A DNA stretch of 64,000 bases from Brevundimonas pishanensis (GCF_022750635.1 NZ_JAJKBG010000002.1:62001-126000), one strand, 5' to 3'. Counted from the stretch's first letter, positions 24,721 through 37,507 are shown. Notes: generated by a model not told the origin, from the letters alone. Translations and numbers: made by a program.

Positions 24721-24735
24721 CATAACAATGTTATG
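24721..24735. promoter_or_regulatory. Inverted repeat CATAAC-AAT-GTTATG
   Basis: A perfect 6-bp inverted repeat with a three-base spacer lies 67 to 81 bases upstream of the TetR start, near a TTGACA hexamer on the minus strand (24765-24760). It is a good size for a TetR dimer site. Confidence 0.45.
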
Positions 24736-24774
24736 GAAAGCGCGAATATTGTCCCGCTTTGTCAAGATGACCGG

Positions 24775-25419
24775 TTATCGGACATACGGCTCAAGTAACG
24801 GGTGTAAAAGCACTGGTGCTACCAGACGTAGTACGTCGTTGCGATCTACCAGTCGAACAGCGGCAGTAGCATCGGCAACAATAAAGTCTGCGTGGACACG
24901 CGACGGCTCTGTAAAGGCCTCGTGACCGGGGCGTACAGTCAGCAAATATTGGTTCACAACAGAGTCCGCTGTGCGCCCGCGCTCGATCTGATCACGCAAC
25001 AAACGACGGATGAAGCGAATGTCCGCAGGCGTATCCACGAACACCTTCACATCAAACAGCGCGGCCAACTGGGCGTTGCACAGAAGGTGAGTACCTTCGA
25101 TGATCACAACATCGGCGGCGGGGACGTGTTCGCCGCCCGGCTCCCGCCCGTGGGTGATGAAGGAATAGATCGGAGCCGTAATCGCCTTACCGGCCTTGAG
25201 CGACGTAAGGTCGCGGATCAGTAGATCGTGATCGCGCGCGTCGACATGGTCGAAGTCGTGGGTCGCCGGATCGAAGCCGGGCACCGAAGCCGCATCGCGG
25301 TAATAGGAATCCTCGCGCAGGAGCGCGGCAACGCCTTCGGGAAGGGCTGAAATCAGGGCTTCTGCAAGCGTGGACTTGCCCGAGCCCGAGCCGCCGGTAA
25401 TGGCAATAAGAATGGTCAT
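24775..25419 (-). CDS. udk: Uridine kinase
   Basis: 214 residues. The Walker A motif AITGGSGSGKSTLA lies at residues 5-18. LLREDSYYRD, DFDHVDARDHD and PIYSFITHGRE are typical of uridine/cytidine kinases, and VVIIEGTHLL is the Walker B-like strand. It phosphorylates uridine or cytidine in pyrimidine salvage. It is divergent from the acyl-CoA ligase gene. It may share an operon with the TetR gene downstream (120-base gap). Confidence 0.9.
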   Translation of the reverse strand: MTILIAITGGSGSGKSTLAEALISALPEGVAALLREDSYYRDAASVPGFDPATHDFDHVDARDHDLLIRDLTSLKAGKAITAPIYSFITHGREPGGEHVPAADVVIIEGTHLLCNAQLAALFDVKVFVDTPADIRFIRRLLRDQIERGRTADSVVNQYLLTVRPGHEAFTEPSRVHADFIVADATAAVRLVDRNDVLRLVAPVLLHPLLEPYVR

Positions 25420-25608
25420 AGGCCGGTTTCATTCACCGTTGCGGCCCGCGAAGCAAGACGACGAACGGCGAAAAATCCCTTTGAAGCCCCAATCCTGACG
25501 TTAGGTCACGTTGCATGGCCTTGGCTTAATGGCTTAGCGTCGCTGATAGCGCCGGTCGAAGAACAACAAGAGCGCAATACAGGGTCATATTTAAAGAGGA
25601 AACGCTTG

Positions 25609-27237
25609 ATGCTGGGATTGATGCAGGACTGGCCGCTGACGGTAGATCGTATTCTCGATCATGCGCGCGAGTGGCATCCGCGATCAGAGGTGGTGACGCG
25701 CTCCGTCGAGGGGCCAATCACACGCGTGACCTATGCCGACTTGCACCAGCGCGCGAAGAAGGTGTCCAACGTCCTGAAGGCCTGGGGGATCAACGCCGGC
25801 GATCGCGTGGCGACCCTGTGCTGGAACACCGACCGCCACGTCGAGGCATGGTACGGCATTATGGGTATCGGGGCGGTGTGTCACACCCTGAACCCGCGCC
25901 TGTTCGCCGAGCAGCTGGTCTACATCATCAATCACGCCGAGGACCGCGTGATAATGACGGACCTGACGTTTGTGCCATTGCTGGAAGCCATCCTGCCGCA
26001 CATTCCCAAGGTCGAACGCTTTGTCATCATGACCGACAAGGCGCACATGCCCCAGACCAAGCTGCCGAACTGCGAGGCGTATGAAGACCTGATCGATCAG
26101 GCTTCGGCCGATGTTGTCTGGGGTGGCTTCGACGAGAACACTGCCTGCGGCCTTTGCTATACGTCTGGCACGACGGGCAATCCCAAGGGTGTACTCTACT
26201 CGCACCGCTCCAACTTCCTGCACACACTCATGACCATGCAGGCCTCGGTGCTGGGAGCCACGCCGGACGATGTGATCCTGCCGGTCGTGCCGATGTTCCA
26301 CGCCAATGCGTGGGGGATCGCCTTTGCCGCACCTGCTACGGGGACCAAGCTGGTCATGCCCGGTGCCAAGATGGACGGTGCCTCCATCTACGAGTTGTTG
26401 GAAACCGAGGGCGTGACTTTCTCGGCCGCCGTCCCGACGGTCTGGCAAGGGTTGCTGCAGTATATGCGCGAGACGGGCTCGCGCCTGTCGACGGTGAAGC
26501 GGGTGCTGATCGGTGGTGCTGCGGTGCCTGAAATGCTGATCCGCGCCTTCGAGGACGAATACGGCGTGGAGGTGGTTCAGGGCTGGGGCATGACCGAGAC
26601 GTCTCCGGTCGGCACCATCTCCAACCTGCGTCCTGAAATGCGCGGCTGGACCAAGGACGACCAGATCCGCCAGCGCGTTAAACAGGGCATTCCGCCGTTG
26701 GGTGTCTCGCTCAAACTCGAGAACGACGAAGGTGAGGAACTGCCGCATGACGGCGAGACCTTCGGTCGCCTGCTGATCAAGGGACCGACCGTGGCCAAGG
26801 CCTATTTCAAAGGTGACGGGCCTATCGTCGACGCCGAGGGTTGGTTCGATACCGGAGACGTGGCCACCATTGACGATCACGGCTTCATGCAGATCACCGA
26901 TCGCGCCAAGGATGTGATCAAGTCCGGCGGGGAGTGGATCAGCTCCATCGAAATCGAAAACCTGGCGGTGGGTCATCCCAAGGTGGAACTGGCGGCCGTC
27001 ATCGGTGCGGCTCACCCCAAATGGGACGAGCGTCCGCTATTGATCGTGAAGCTGAAAGAGGGCGAGGCGCTGGACAAGCAGGAGCATCTCGACTTCCTGC
27101 AAGGCAAAATCGCCAAATGGTGGATGCCTGACGATGTTGTCGCGGTGGAAGAGATTCCGCTTGGCGCAACGGGCAAGATCGACAAGAAGCTGTTGCGTGA
27201 ACGAATGAAGGATTATCGCCTTCCTTCAATCGGCTAG
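25609..27237 (+). CDS. AMP-dependent fatty acyl-CoA synthetase (ligase)
   Basis: 542 residues from the ATG at 25609 (AAGAGGA upstream; the TTG just before it is in frame). The ANL-family P-loop is [18 protein letters not shown], followed by the adenylate motif [12 protein letters not shown] and the hinge [15 protein letters not shown], with the acyl-activating Lys near the end in [14 protein letters not shown]. The sequence resembles medium- or long-chain fatty acid ligases of the FadD/AlkK group. It activates an acid to acyl-CoA; the exact chain length is not readable from sequence. It is followed by a DUF1499-like gene 22 bases later. Confidence 0.93.
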   Translation: MLGLMQDWPLTVDRILDHAREWHPRSEVVTRSVEGPITRVTYADLHQRAKKVSNVLKAWGINAGDRVATLCWNTDRHVEAWYGIMGIGAVCHTLNPRLFAEQLVYIINHAEDRVIMTDLTFVPLLEAILPHIPKVERFVIMTDKAHMPQTKLPNCEAYEDLIDQASADVVWGGFDENTACGLCYTSGTTGNPKGVLYSHRSNFLHTLMTMQASVLGATPDDVILPVVPMFHANAWGIAFAAPATGTKLVMPGAKMDGASIYELLETEGVTFSAAVPTVWQGLLQYMRETGSRLSTVKRVLIGGAAVPEMLIRAFEDEYGVEVVQGWGMTETSPVGTISNLRPEMRGWTKDDQIRQRVKQGIPPLGVSLKLENDEGEELPHDGETFGRLLIKGPTVAKAYFKGDGPIVDAEGWFDTGDVATIDDHGFMQITDRAKDVIKSGGEWISSIEIENLAVGHPKVELAAVIGAAHPKWDERPLLIVKLKEGEALDKQEHLDFLQGKIAKWWMPDDVVAVEEIPLGATGKIDKKLLRERMKDYRLPSIG

Positions 27238-27259
27238 CGGATTCGAGAGGTCCTGATCC

Positions 27260-27943
27260 ATGTCCCGAAACAAATCCCTGGTTGGTCTTTCTCGACTGCT
27301 TCTGTTGGTCACCCTTCTGACGCCGCTGATGGTGTTGGGGGCTGTGCTGGCGACGCGGACGGGTTTGATCAGCCTTGTGACGGGGTATGGCACCTTGGGC
27401 CTCAAAGTCGCGCCGGTACTGGCGTGGGTCGGGGCAGGGGCGGGCATCGTCTCGCTTCTGCTGCTGATCAAGAACCGGTCTTTGTGGCTCTATGGCGTTT
27501 TGTCAGTAGTCATCGCCGCCGTCTCGCTGGGAGCGGTGCAATACCAGTTGGCGCGTTTCGGGCCTTCGCCCCGCGACGTGACGTCCAATGTGGAGGATTC
27601 TCCGGCCTTTGGCCGTGCGCTACTGTCCGAGCGCCGCGCTGCGGGCGTTCGTCCAACGGTCGCCGCGGACTGTGATGGCCTTGAGGCTATCGACAGCCAG
27701 TTGGCACCCGATGTTGCCGCCTGGGCCCTGAAGCAGTCGGGCGTGACGGTCATGGGGATGTCTCCGTTCCGCGTCGATGGATGGAAAGAGGGTATGTGGT
27801 TCGGCATTCAGCACGACGTCACTGTGCGCATCCGTCCGGGACGCACGGATGTGCGCGTCGCGGCCCGCGACGGTCTGCCGATCGGTCCTCAGGCCTGTGA
27901 TCTGGCCAAGCGCATCATCAGCGAGATGAATGCCCTGCGTTAA
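27260..27943 (+). CDS. DUF1499-like membrane protein
   Basis: 227 residues. Three to four membrane segments lie in the first ~95 residues, then a soluble domain. Text such as RFGPSPRDVTSNVEDSPAFG and VTVRIRPGRTDVRVAARDGL resembles the DUF1499 fold (D-V-T-x-D-x2-D-x-P-A-F; V-D-V-R-S-x-S-R-x-G). The family has no known function. It follows the acyl-CoA ligase gene closely and converges with the MBL hydrolase gene. Confidence 0.7.
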   Translation: MSRNKSLVGLSRLLLLVTLLTPLMVLGAVLATRTGLISLVTGYGTLGLKVAPVLAWVGAGAGIVSLLLLIKNRSLWLYGVLSVVIAAVSLGAVQYQLARFGPSPRDVTSNVEDSPAFGRALLSERRAAGVRPTVAADCDGLEAIDSQLAPDVAAWALKQSGVTVMGMSPFRVDGWKEGMWFGIQHDVTVRIRPGRTDVRVAARDGLPIGPQACDLAKRIISEMNALR

Positions 27944-27946
27944 ACG

Positions 27947-28885
27947 CTATGAAATAAGGTGCCAGTGCCCCGAAAGGCTGTACTCGTCGTCGGTGGTCAC
28001 CCGACCATCCCGCGCCAGTTTAATCAGGTGTGACAGTACCGACAGGCTGGCGGCGGGCCATAGGGTCTGGCTGACGACGGCATAAAGCACGGGGACCATC
28101 TGGGCGATGGTGGTGTCACCTGCTTCGAGCCGCTCCAGCACCTGCGCTTCCCGGCCCGTGCGGTGGGCATGATACCCTTTCAAAAAGGGCTCGACGTCTG
28201 TGATGGGAGCACCGTGCGTGGGCCAGATCACATCAAAGCCACGCGCCATCACTGCCTCAAGACTAGCCATGTAGTCCGACATGTCGCCATCGGGGGGAGC
28301 GACGATTGTGGTGGACCAGCCCATGATGTGGTCGCCACTGAACAAGCCGTTCTCCTCGCGCAGCACAAAGGCCAGATGATTGGAAGCATGGCCGGGCGTC
28401 GCCATGACCTCAATCGTCCAGCCGTCGCCCTCGATGACTTCACCGCCGGAAATGATGACATCGGGCTGGAAGTCTTCATCGTCGTGTTCATCCAGACGAA
28501 CCGCCTCTAATCCATCACGCATCGGAGGTTGTGCGGCGTAGATGGGAACTCCGCCGCATGCAGCCGCCAGGGCCTTGCTGAGCGGGGCATGATCAGAGTG
28601 GGTGTGGGTCACCAGAATATGGCTGACCGTACGATCTCCAATGGCGGCCAACAGCGCAGACAGATGCGCTTCATCTGCGGGGCCGGGGTCGATAACCGCA
28701 ACCGCTCCTCCGGCACCCACGATATAGGTCCCTGTGCCGGTGAAGGTGAAAGGTCCGGGGTTGTTCGCGATCACCCGTTCCACCCGCGCCGATACGCGAT
28801 CGTTGCGGCCGTAACTGAAATCGAATGACTTGATGAACTGCATGGTTTGTCCGGTCGAGAGGCGGTCCGGGTTTGATACGCCCAT
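27947..28885 (-). CDS. MBL-fold metallo-hydrolase (LACTB2-like)
   Basis: 312 residues at the longest; a second ATG at 28843 (MQFIKSFDFSYG) may be the true start. The metal motif THTHSDHAPL (H-x-H-x-D-H) and the later histidines in TPGHASNHLAFVL and GDHIMGWS are the metallo-beta-lactamase pattern. A C-terminal helical segment (IAQMVPVLYAVVSQTLWPAA) is typical of the LACTB2 group of nucleases and hydrolases. Substrate unknown. Confidence 0.9.
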   Translation of the reverse strand: MGVSNPDRLSTGQTMQFIKSFDFSYGRNDRVSARVERVIANNPGPFTFTGTGTYIVGAGGAVAVIDPGPADEAHLSALLAAIGDRTVSHILVTHTHSDHAPLSKALAAACGGVPIYAAQPPMRDGLEAVRLDEHDDEDFQPDVIISGGEVIEGDGWTIEVMATPGHASNHLAFVLREENGLFSGDHIMGWSTTIVAPPDGDMSDYMASLEAVMARGFDVIWPTHGAPITDVEPFLKGYHAHRTGREAQVLERLEAGDTTIAQMVPVLYAVVSQTLWPAASLSVLSHLIKLARDGRVTTDDEYSLSGHWHLIS

Positions 28886-29381
28886 GGGGCTGGCCTGCCT
28901 ATAGACAGCCTTGTTTCCTTAAGCTGACCAAGGCTCCGCAATCGGTCCGGTCAAAGGAGAACAGCTGAGTCGCGCAAGTTCTGTGTCTTCAGCTCGACAG
29001 TGTCTAAAGTCGCAAACCTGATTCGACGAACCCGGATAGTTAATTCGAATACTGTCAAGTTTGAAGAAGGTGCCCTCGGGGTAGCATTCCATGAGCTTCA
29101 ACCGGTGCAGCAGCGCTGCCGGAGACGTGTGGGAAGCAACTGAAAATGTTCGAAAAACTGCATCATTGTGGCGTAATGCAAATGCCCCATCGACTGCGGA
29201 CTGCTTGGAAAAGCCTGTGAATACTTAACGAAAAAGATCTCAGGCTTTGCCGTAATATGACTGTGATCCAAATGTGACGTAATTACCGCGATGTAGCCAT
29301 ATTTGGCCTAATTCCGTTACGGGCCGTTGACGACGTTTTGTGGATAGGGACGTATCGGCGTTCCACGGAGGAGGACTCAAT
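28886..29381. other. Intergenic region between the MBL gene and the TonB-dependent receptor
   Basis: About 500 bases. It should hold the receptor's promoter and 5' leader. A minus-strand frame from about 29226 to 28919 has no stop and reads like protein (SKQSAVDGAFALRHNDAVF, RLKLMECYPEGTFFKLDSI, NQVCDFRHCRAEDTELARL) but has only TTG- or internal ATG-type starts and an in-frame TAA upstream. An AAAGCCTG...CAGGCTTT inverted repeat lies at 29210-29248. No other element is recognised. Confidence 0.4.
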
Positions 29382-32342
29382 ATGTCGAATTTTAACGGGC
29401 GTAAGTGGTTGCTCGCCAGCAGCGTGCTGGCTGGAGCCGCCCTTGCCGGTGTGGGAACGGTTGCGCACGCGCAGTCGAGCCAAGAAGAAGTCGCTCAAGT
29501 CAGCGACATCGTCGTCACCGGTTCGCGTATCTCGCGTCAGGACTACAAGTCGGCCAGCCCGATTGTGACCGTCGACGCAGAAGACATTCAAGCGACGGGT
29601 TCGGTCACGATCGACTCGCTGATGAACGACCTGCCGCAATTTACGCCGTCGATCTCGTCGACGTCGAACAACCCGTCGAACGGCGGTCAGGCTAACCTCG
29701 ACCTGCGCAGCCTGGGTTCCAAGCGTACGCTGGTGCTGGTGAACGGTCGCCGTCTGGTTCCGTCGAACGGCGACGGTTCGGCTGATGTCAACTTGATCCC
29801 GTCGGCTCTGGTTCGCAGCGTTGAAACCATCTCGGGCGGTGCTTCGGCTGCCTATGGTTCGGACGCTGTTGCCGGTGTTGCCAACTTCATCCTGAACGAC
29901 CGCTTCTCGGGCGTGCAGATCGACGCCCAATACGGCCAGACCGACCGTGAAGATGGCGTGACCCAAAGCTACACCATGACCGTCGGCGGCAACTTTGCCG
30001 ATGACAAAGGTAATGCTGTATTCTCGGTCAACCGTTCGACCCGCGACCTGATCTTCAACGCTGCACGCGATTTCTCGTCGATCTCGGGTGCTTCGGGCAC
30101 CTCGCCGATGGGCTCGGTTGTGTTCGACAGCGCCAACCTGCCGTCGGCCGCTCTGGTTCGTGGTTACTTCAACGATCCGGCTCTGGCCCTGACCGGCGCC
30201 TTCGGCTTTAACAACGACGGCACCGTCTTCAGCCACGCCAAGGCCCTGAACTTCAAGAGCCCGGGCGGCATCGAGTATGATGGCTTCTATGAGCCGGGTT
30301 CGAACTATCTGTTCAACACCGGTGCTCTGAACTACCTGTCGCTCCCGATGGAGCGCTGGAACGTTTATTCGGCCGGCCGTTACACCGTCAGCGAGAACCT
30401 CGAGTTCTATGGCGAAGCCCTGTTCAACCAGTACGAAGCTTCGCAAGAACTGGCTGCAACCCCGGCCGCATCGTCGACCGGCTTCCGCGCTCCGGCAACG
30501 AACCCGTTCATCCCGACGGACCTGAAGAACTTCCTCAACAGCCGTCCGAACCCGCTGTCGTCGTTCCAGCTGAACAAGCGCTTCACCGACCTCGGTGGCC
30601 GTCATGCTTCGTATGACTATAGCGTTTACCAGCTGACCGGCGGCATCCGCGGTACCCTGCCGAACACCGACTGGACCTATGACCTGTACGCCCAGTACGG
30701 TCGCGTCAGCAACGCTGAAACCCAAACCGGCAACGTGTCGCGTTCGGCTGTTCAGACCCTGCTGGACGCACCTGACGGCGGTGCCAGCATCTGTGAGGGC
30801 GGCTTCAACCCGTTCGGCGTACAGCCGGTGTCGGCTGACTGCTTGAGCTACATCGGTCGTACCTCGCGCACGGCAACCGAAATCGAACAAACCGTTGTTG
30901 AAGGTACCCTGCAAGGTAAGGCCTTCGACATGCCGGCTGGTGAAGCCCGTCTGGCTGTCGGCGTTCAATACCGCGAAAACAGCTACGACTTCGCTTCGGA
31001 TCCGTCGTTGGCCCGCATCAACCCGATCACCCCGCACCTGGGCGCAAATGGCCTGCCGGACGGTGGTAACATCGGTGGGGTGGAAATCGCCGGCTTCAAC
31101 GCCGCTGACTCGCTGAACGGTTCGGTTCGCAGTATCGACCTCTTCGGCGAACTGCTGCTGCCGCTGCTGGCTGACAAGCCGCTCGTCAAGCAGCTGGACC
31201 TGACCCTGGGCTGGCGCTACGCCGACTACAGCTCGATCGGTGGCACCACGGCCTACCGTGCTGACATCGACTGGGAAGTGGTTGACGGCTTCCGCGTTCG
31301 CGGTGGCTTCAACCGCGCTGTTCGCGCTCCGTCGATCGGTGAACTGTTCTCGCCGGCAGGCGTAGGCTTCCCGGCCATCGGTAACGCTAACGCGACGGCT
31401 CCGGGCGGCGACCCGTGCGACGTCCGCGGCTTCTTCCGCCGCGGTGCAGACGCCGCTCAGGTTCGCTCGCTGTGTATCGCTCAAGGCCTGTCGGCTTCGG
31501 TCGTAGATAGCTACGAGTTCTCGAACAACCAGGCTAACGGTTGGTCGGGCGGTAACCCGGACCTGCAAGAAGAAACTGCTGACACCTTCTCGGTCGGCCT
31601 GGTTTGGCAGTCGCAATGGCAATCGCCGTGGCTGTCGCGCTTCTCGGCTTCGGTGGACTACTACAGCATCGAAATCGAAGACGTGATCTCGTCCATCGCC
31701 ATCTCGGACGCTCTGCTGGGCTGCTTCAACGGCACCGGTGAGAACCCGAACTACGACGCTAACAACAGCTACTGCCAGCTGTTCAGCCGTGATCCGCTGA
31801 ACGGTTCGATCGTCAACGCGATCGAAAACCTGGACAACCTGGGTGTTCTGAAGACTTCGGGCGTCGACCTGCAAGTCGACTGGGGCGTCCAACTGGCTGA
31901 CATCGGTGCACCGGACTGGGGCATGATCAATGTCAACGCCGTCGTGGGTTGGTTGGGTACCCGTGAAGACTCGGTCGTCGCCGGTGGCGTTCTGACCGAT
32001 CGTAAGGGCACCATCTCGGACAGCTTCGGCAACACCTTCCCGGAATGGAAGTCGCTGGTTTCGGCGAACTGGAAGCAAGGTCCGTTCGGCGTAACCGCTC
32101 GCTGGCGCCGTGTTGGTGAGATGACCGTTTACGGTTCGGACGAAGTTCTGGATGCAACCCACTACTTCGACCTGACCGGCAGCTGGGACATCAACGACAC
32201 CGTCTCGCTGCGTGGCGGTATCAACAACCTGACCGACCAAGAGCCGCGCACCTGGGATCCGGGTGTTCAGGCCAACACCGACCCGTCGACCTACGACATC
32301 CTGGGTCGTCGTTACTTCGTCGGTCTGACGGCCAAGTTCTAA
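29382..32342 (+). CDS. TonB-dependent outer-membrane receptor
   Basis: 986 residues from the ATG at 29382, which is preceded by a strong GGAGGAGG. A signal peptide ends near residue 30 (VAHAQ). The TonB-box-like segment and plug follow (SDIVVTGSRISRQDYKSASP; PQFTPSISSTSNNPSNGGQ; GSKRTLVLVNGRRLVPSNG; AYGSDAVAGVANFILND). The rest is a beta-barrel ending GRRYFVGLTAKF with a C-terminal Phe. The codons are strongly biased (CTG, GGC, GTC-like), suggesting high expression. It imports an unknown iron chelate, vitamin or sugar polymer; no binding or transport genes lie next to it. A UUCG-loop hairpin follows. Confidence 0.94.
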   Translation: MSNFNGRKWLLASSVLAGAALAGVGTVAHAQSSQEEVAQVSDIVVTGSRISRQDYKSASPIVTVDAEDIQATGSVTIDSLMNDLPQFTPSISSTSNNPSNGGQANLDLRSLGSKRTLVLVNGRRLVPSNGDGSADVNLIPSALVRSVETISGGASAAYGSDAVAGVANFILNDRFSGVQIDAQYGQTDREDGVTQSYTMTVGGNFADDKGNAVFSVNRSTRDLIFNAARDFSSISGASGTSPMGSVVFDSANLPSAALVRGYFNDPALALTGAFGFNNDGTVFSHAKALNFKSPGGIEYDGFYEPGSNYLFNTGALNYLSLPMERWNVYSAGRYTVSENLEFYGEALFNQYEASQELAATPAASSTGFRAPATNPFIPTDLKNFLNSRPNPLSSFQLNKRFTDLGGRHASYDYSVYQLTGGIRGTLPNTDWTYDLYAQYGRVSNAETQTGNVSRSAVQTLLDAPDGGASICEGGFNPFGVQPVSADCLSYIGRTSRTATEIEQTVVEGTLQGKAFDMPAGEARLAVGVQYRENSYDFASDPSLARINPITPHLGANGLPDGGNIGGVEIAGFNAADSLNGSVRSIDLFGELLLPLLADKPLVKQLDLTLGWRYADYSSIGGTTAYRADIDWEVVDGFRVRGGFNRAVRAPSIGELFSPAGVGFPAIGNANATAPGGDPCDVRGFFRRGADAAQVRSLCIAQGLSASVVDSYEFSNNQANGWSGGNPDLQEETADTFSVGLVWQSQWQSPWLSRFSASVDYYSIEIEDVISSIAISDALLGCFNGTGENPNYDANNSYCQLFSRDPLNGSIVNAIENLDNLGVLKTSGVDLQVDWGVQLADIGAPDWGMINVNAVVGWLGTREDSVVAGGVLTDRKGTISDSFGNTFPEWKSLVSANWKQGPFGVTARWRRVGEMTVYGSDEVLDATHYFDLTGSWDINDTVSLRGGINNLTDQEPRTWDPGVQANTDPSTYDILGRRYFVGLTAKF

Positions 32343-32351
32343 TCCACGAAG

Positions 32352-32373
32352 GGGAGGCGGTTCGCCGCCTCCC
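32352..32373 (+). terminator. Hairpin downstream of the TonB receptor gene
   Basis: GGGAGGCGG-TTCG-CCGCCTCCC is a perfect nine-pair stem with a stable UUCG tetraloop, ten bases after the stop codon. There is no immediate T run, so it may protect or weakly terminate the transcript. Confidence 0.55.
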
Positions 32374-32446
32374 TGACGGATCAGGCTTTTTAGGGCGGTG
32401 GTCTTCGGATCGCCGCCCTATTGGTTTGAGCGCGTATAGCGAGCGC

Positions 32447-32473
32447 AAAAAAGCCGCCCGTTTGGGCGGCTTT
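32447..32473 (-). terminator. Rho-independent terminator of the metH operon
   Basis: On the minus strand AAAGCCGCCC-AAAC-GGGCGGCTTT is followed by a further T run. It lies 20 bases after the metH C-terminal stop. Confidence 0.9.
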
Positions 32474-32492
32474 CTCGTATCAGGGTCGCAAC

Positions 32493-35119
<2,627 letters not shown>

Positions 35120-35120
<1 letters not shown>

Positions 35121-35488
35121 CAGGCGTTATCCAGTTGAGCTAGGCGGCGGACGATAGCAGCGAGGTAGCCTCTGCTGTGGCAGGCGGCGATGTGACCCTC
35201 GCTGAAGCGCTCGCTTCTGACGATATAGGTGGCGTAGCCGAGCAGGGTGGCCTGATCGGCGGCGGAAATGGTTTCGATCGAAGGGTTCGGCACACGCTCG
35301 CCCTTCAACATGCGGTCGTAAACATCGGACGGTCCGCCAAGGCCGAGGGCCCCGAGCGCCCGTTCCCACGCGTAATAGACGGGGTGATATTTGGCGTAGC
35401 TGAACCCGGTTCCGGTGCGTTCCCACTTGACGAATTGATCGTCGGTGGTCGCATCCAACTCTTCGGCCAGTTCCAGCAGGCTAGACAT
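35120..35488 (-). CDS. DUF6508-like small protein inserted between the MetH halves
   Basis: 122 residues from the ATG at 35488; a longer reading adds out-of-frame shadow sequence and is rejected. The text [29 protein letters not shown] (cut into motifs) recalls DUF6508: V-R-x-E-R-F-x-E-G, then G-x-(I/L)-A-A-x-L-R-R-L. [17 protein letters not shown] gives the N-terminal motif of that group. No catalytic residues stand out. Both ends overlap the neighbouring metH genes by one base (TGATG), so it is translated with them and in equal order. Role unknown. Confidence 0.68.
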
Positions 35489-36558
35489 CAGGCAACCAGT
35501 TCGAACGGTTCCAGACCCGACAGGCGAAGGGCGACGGGGCGTTCGGGAATAGCGCGCGGGGCAACGCCAGATACTTCCTCGGCGATGTGCTTGATGTGGT
35601 CCGGCGTGGTGCCACAGCAGCCGCCGACGATGTTCACCAAGCCCGACTTGGCCCACTCCTCGATGAAGTGGCCGGTTTCGTGGGGTTGCTCGTCGTATTG
35701 GCCCATGGCGTTGGGCAGGCCAGCGTTCGGATAGGCGCTGACGAGGGTATCGGCGACGCGCGAAAGCTCGGCAATGTGCGGGCGCATCAGTTCGGCACCC
35801 AGAGCGCAGTTGAAGCCGACCGCGAACGGTTTGGCGTGACGCACGGAGTTCCAGAAGGCCTCGGCCGTCTGGCCCGACAGGGTACGGCCCGAACGGTCGG
35901 TGATGGTGCCGGAAATCCAGATAGGCAGCGGCTCGTAGCCTTCGTCTTCGAGGTCCTTCACGGCCTTGATCGCGGCCTTGGCGTTCAGGGTGTCGAAGAC
36001 GGTTTCGATCAGGAACAGGTCCACGCCGCCGTCGTGCAGAGCCTTCGCCTGTTGCTTATAGGCGTTGTAAACCTCGTCATAGCTGACGGCGCGATAGCCG
36101 GGGTCGTTGACGTCGGGGCTGAGCGACAGGGTGCGGTTCGTGGGGCCGATGGCACCGGCCACAAAGCGCGGCTTGCGTGGTTCTTTCTCGGTCCAGCGGT
36201 CGGCGACTTCGCGGCCGATGCGGGCGCCTTCATAGTTCAGGTCATAGACCGAATCTTCGAGGCCATAGTCGGCCTGGGCGATGGTGGTGGCCGAGAAGGT
36301 GTTGGTCTCGGAAATGTCCGCGCCGACGCTGTAGTAAACGTCGTGCAGACCCGCCACGATATCGGGACGGGTCAGGATCAGAAGGTCGTTGTTGCCCTTT
36401 TGCGGGTGGCTGTGATTGGCGAAACGCTCACCACGGAAGTCTTCTTCTGTCAGGTTCTCGCGCTGGATCATTACGCCCCAGCTGCCGTCCAGAACCAGAA
36501 TGCGTTCCTTGGCCGCTTTATAGAGGGCGGCGATGCGTTCGGAGCGGGTCAGAGCCAT
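35488..36558 (-). CDS. metH: Methionine synthase, N-terminal homocysteine-binding half
   Basis: 356 residues. It is the homocysteine S-methyltransferase TIM barrel of MetH as a separate protein. The zinc ligands are the Cys of GFNCALGA and the CC of [13 protein letters not shown]. It begins [19 protein letters not shown], the usual MetH N-terminal barrel sequence. It must dock with the C-terminal half encoded two genes downstream. It lies three bases after metF, so the operon is metF-metH(N)-DUF6508-metH(C). Confidence 0.93.
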   Translation of the reverse strand: MALTRSERIAALYKAAKERILVLDGSWGVMIQRENLTEEDFRGERFANHSHPQKGNNDLLILTRPDIVAGLHDVYYSVGADISETNTFSATTIAQADYGLEDSVYDLNYEGARIGREVADRWTEKEPRKPRFVAGAIGPTNRTLSLSPDVNDPGYRAVSYDEVYNAYKQQAKALHDGGVDLFLIETVFDTLNAKAAIKAVKDLEDEGYEPLPIWISGTITDRSGRTLSGQTAEAFWNSVRHAKPFAVGFNCALGAELMRPHIAELSRVADTLVSAYPNAGLPNAMGQYDEQPHETGHFIEEWAKSGLVNIVGGCCGTTPDHIKHIAEEVSGVAPRAIPERPVALRLSGLEPFELVA

Positions 36559-36561
36559 AAC

Positions 36562-37506
36562 TCAAGCAGCCTTTTGTTCGCGCACGCCCAGAACACGGCA
36601 GATGGCATAGACCAGATCGGCGCGGTTCAGGGTGTAGAAGTGGAAGTCCTCGAAGCCTTCTTCCTGAAGGCGGGCGCATGTCTCGGCGGCCACGGCGGCG
36701 GCGAGCAGTTTGCGCGTTTCCGGATCGTCATCCAGACCGTCGAAGTGGGCAGCCAGCCAGTCGGGCAGGGCGGCACCACAGGCCGAGGTCATGCGCTGAA
36801 GACCTGCAAAGTTCGACACCGGCATGATGCCTGGAATGAGTTTCAACGTAATGCCCGCAGCGCGCACCTGATCGCGGTAACGCAGGAAGGCATCCAGATC
36901 GAAGAAGAACTGCGACACGGCGCGGGTGGCACCGGCGTCTTGCTTGGCCTTCAACACATCCAGATCATGCTGGATTGACGGGCTTTCAGGGTGCTTTTCC
37001 GGATAAGCACCGACGGTAATGTAGAAACCGCCGACAGCATTGATCGCCTGAGCCAGCTCGGTCGCATTGGCATAGCCATCCGCGCGCGGGGTGTAGGCAC
37101 CGCCAATGCCCGTGGCACCGGGCGGGTCACCGCGCAGCGCAACGATGTGGTCGACGCCGATGGACTTATAGCCCTCGATCACTTCATCGACTTCGGCGCG
37201 GCTGGCCTCGACGCAGGTCAGGTGCGCGGCGGGGCGCAGCGAGGTTTCGGTGATGATGCGCTGAACGGTGCGGTGCGTGCGCTCGCGGGTCGAGCCGCCT
37301 GCGCCATAGGTCACCGACACGAATGCCGGATTGAGCGGCTCCAGACGACGGATCGCCTTCCATAGATTGGCTTCGGCTTCGTCCGTCTTCGGCGGGAAGA
37401 ACTCAAATGAAACGTTCACCGCCTTCTTGCTGTTTCCGGCGCGGGCGACAGGACCCAGCGGCGACAGCAGCAGGGCGCGAGCTTCGGCGAGAGAGGAAGG
37501 GGCCAT
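36562..37506 (-). CDS. metF: 5,10-methylenetetrahydrofolate reductase
   Basis: 314 residues from the ATG at 37506, one base after the stop of the ArsR-methyltransferase gene. It makes the 5-methyl-THF used by MetH. Motifs include FEFFPPKTDEAE, HLTCVEASRAEVD, ALRGDPPGATG, IGVAAYPEKHPES-like text VGAYPEKHPESPS and QFFFDLDAFLRY, with PGIMPVSNF. The TIM barrel binds FAD. Its position between the regulator and metH shows a dedicated methyl-transfer operon. Confidence 0.95.
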   Translation of the reverse strand: MAPSSLAEARALLLSPLGPVARAGNSKKAVNVSFEFFPPKTDEAEANLWKAIRRLEPLNPAFVSVTYGAGGSTRERTHRTVQRIITETSLRPAAHLTCVEASRAEVDEVIEGYKSIGVDHIVALRGDPPGATGIGGAYTPRADGYANATELAQAINAVGGFYITVGAYPEKHPESPSIQHDLDVLKAKQDAGATRAVSQFFFDLDAFLRYRDQVRAAGITLKLIPGIMPVSNFAGLQRMTSACGAALPDWLAAHFDGLDDDPETRKLLAAAVAAETCARLQEEGFEDFHFYTLNRADLVYAICRVLGVREQKAA

Positions 37507-37507
37507 G

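Noticed and set aside
29283-32240. A 985-codon open frame on the minus strand opposite the TonB receptor.
   Set aside because: It is a shadow of the receptor gene: the receptor has a signal peptide, plug motifs, a strong ribosome site and a C-terminal Phe, while the opposite frame has no recognised domain and a composition typical of antisense GC-rich frames.
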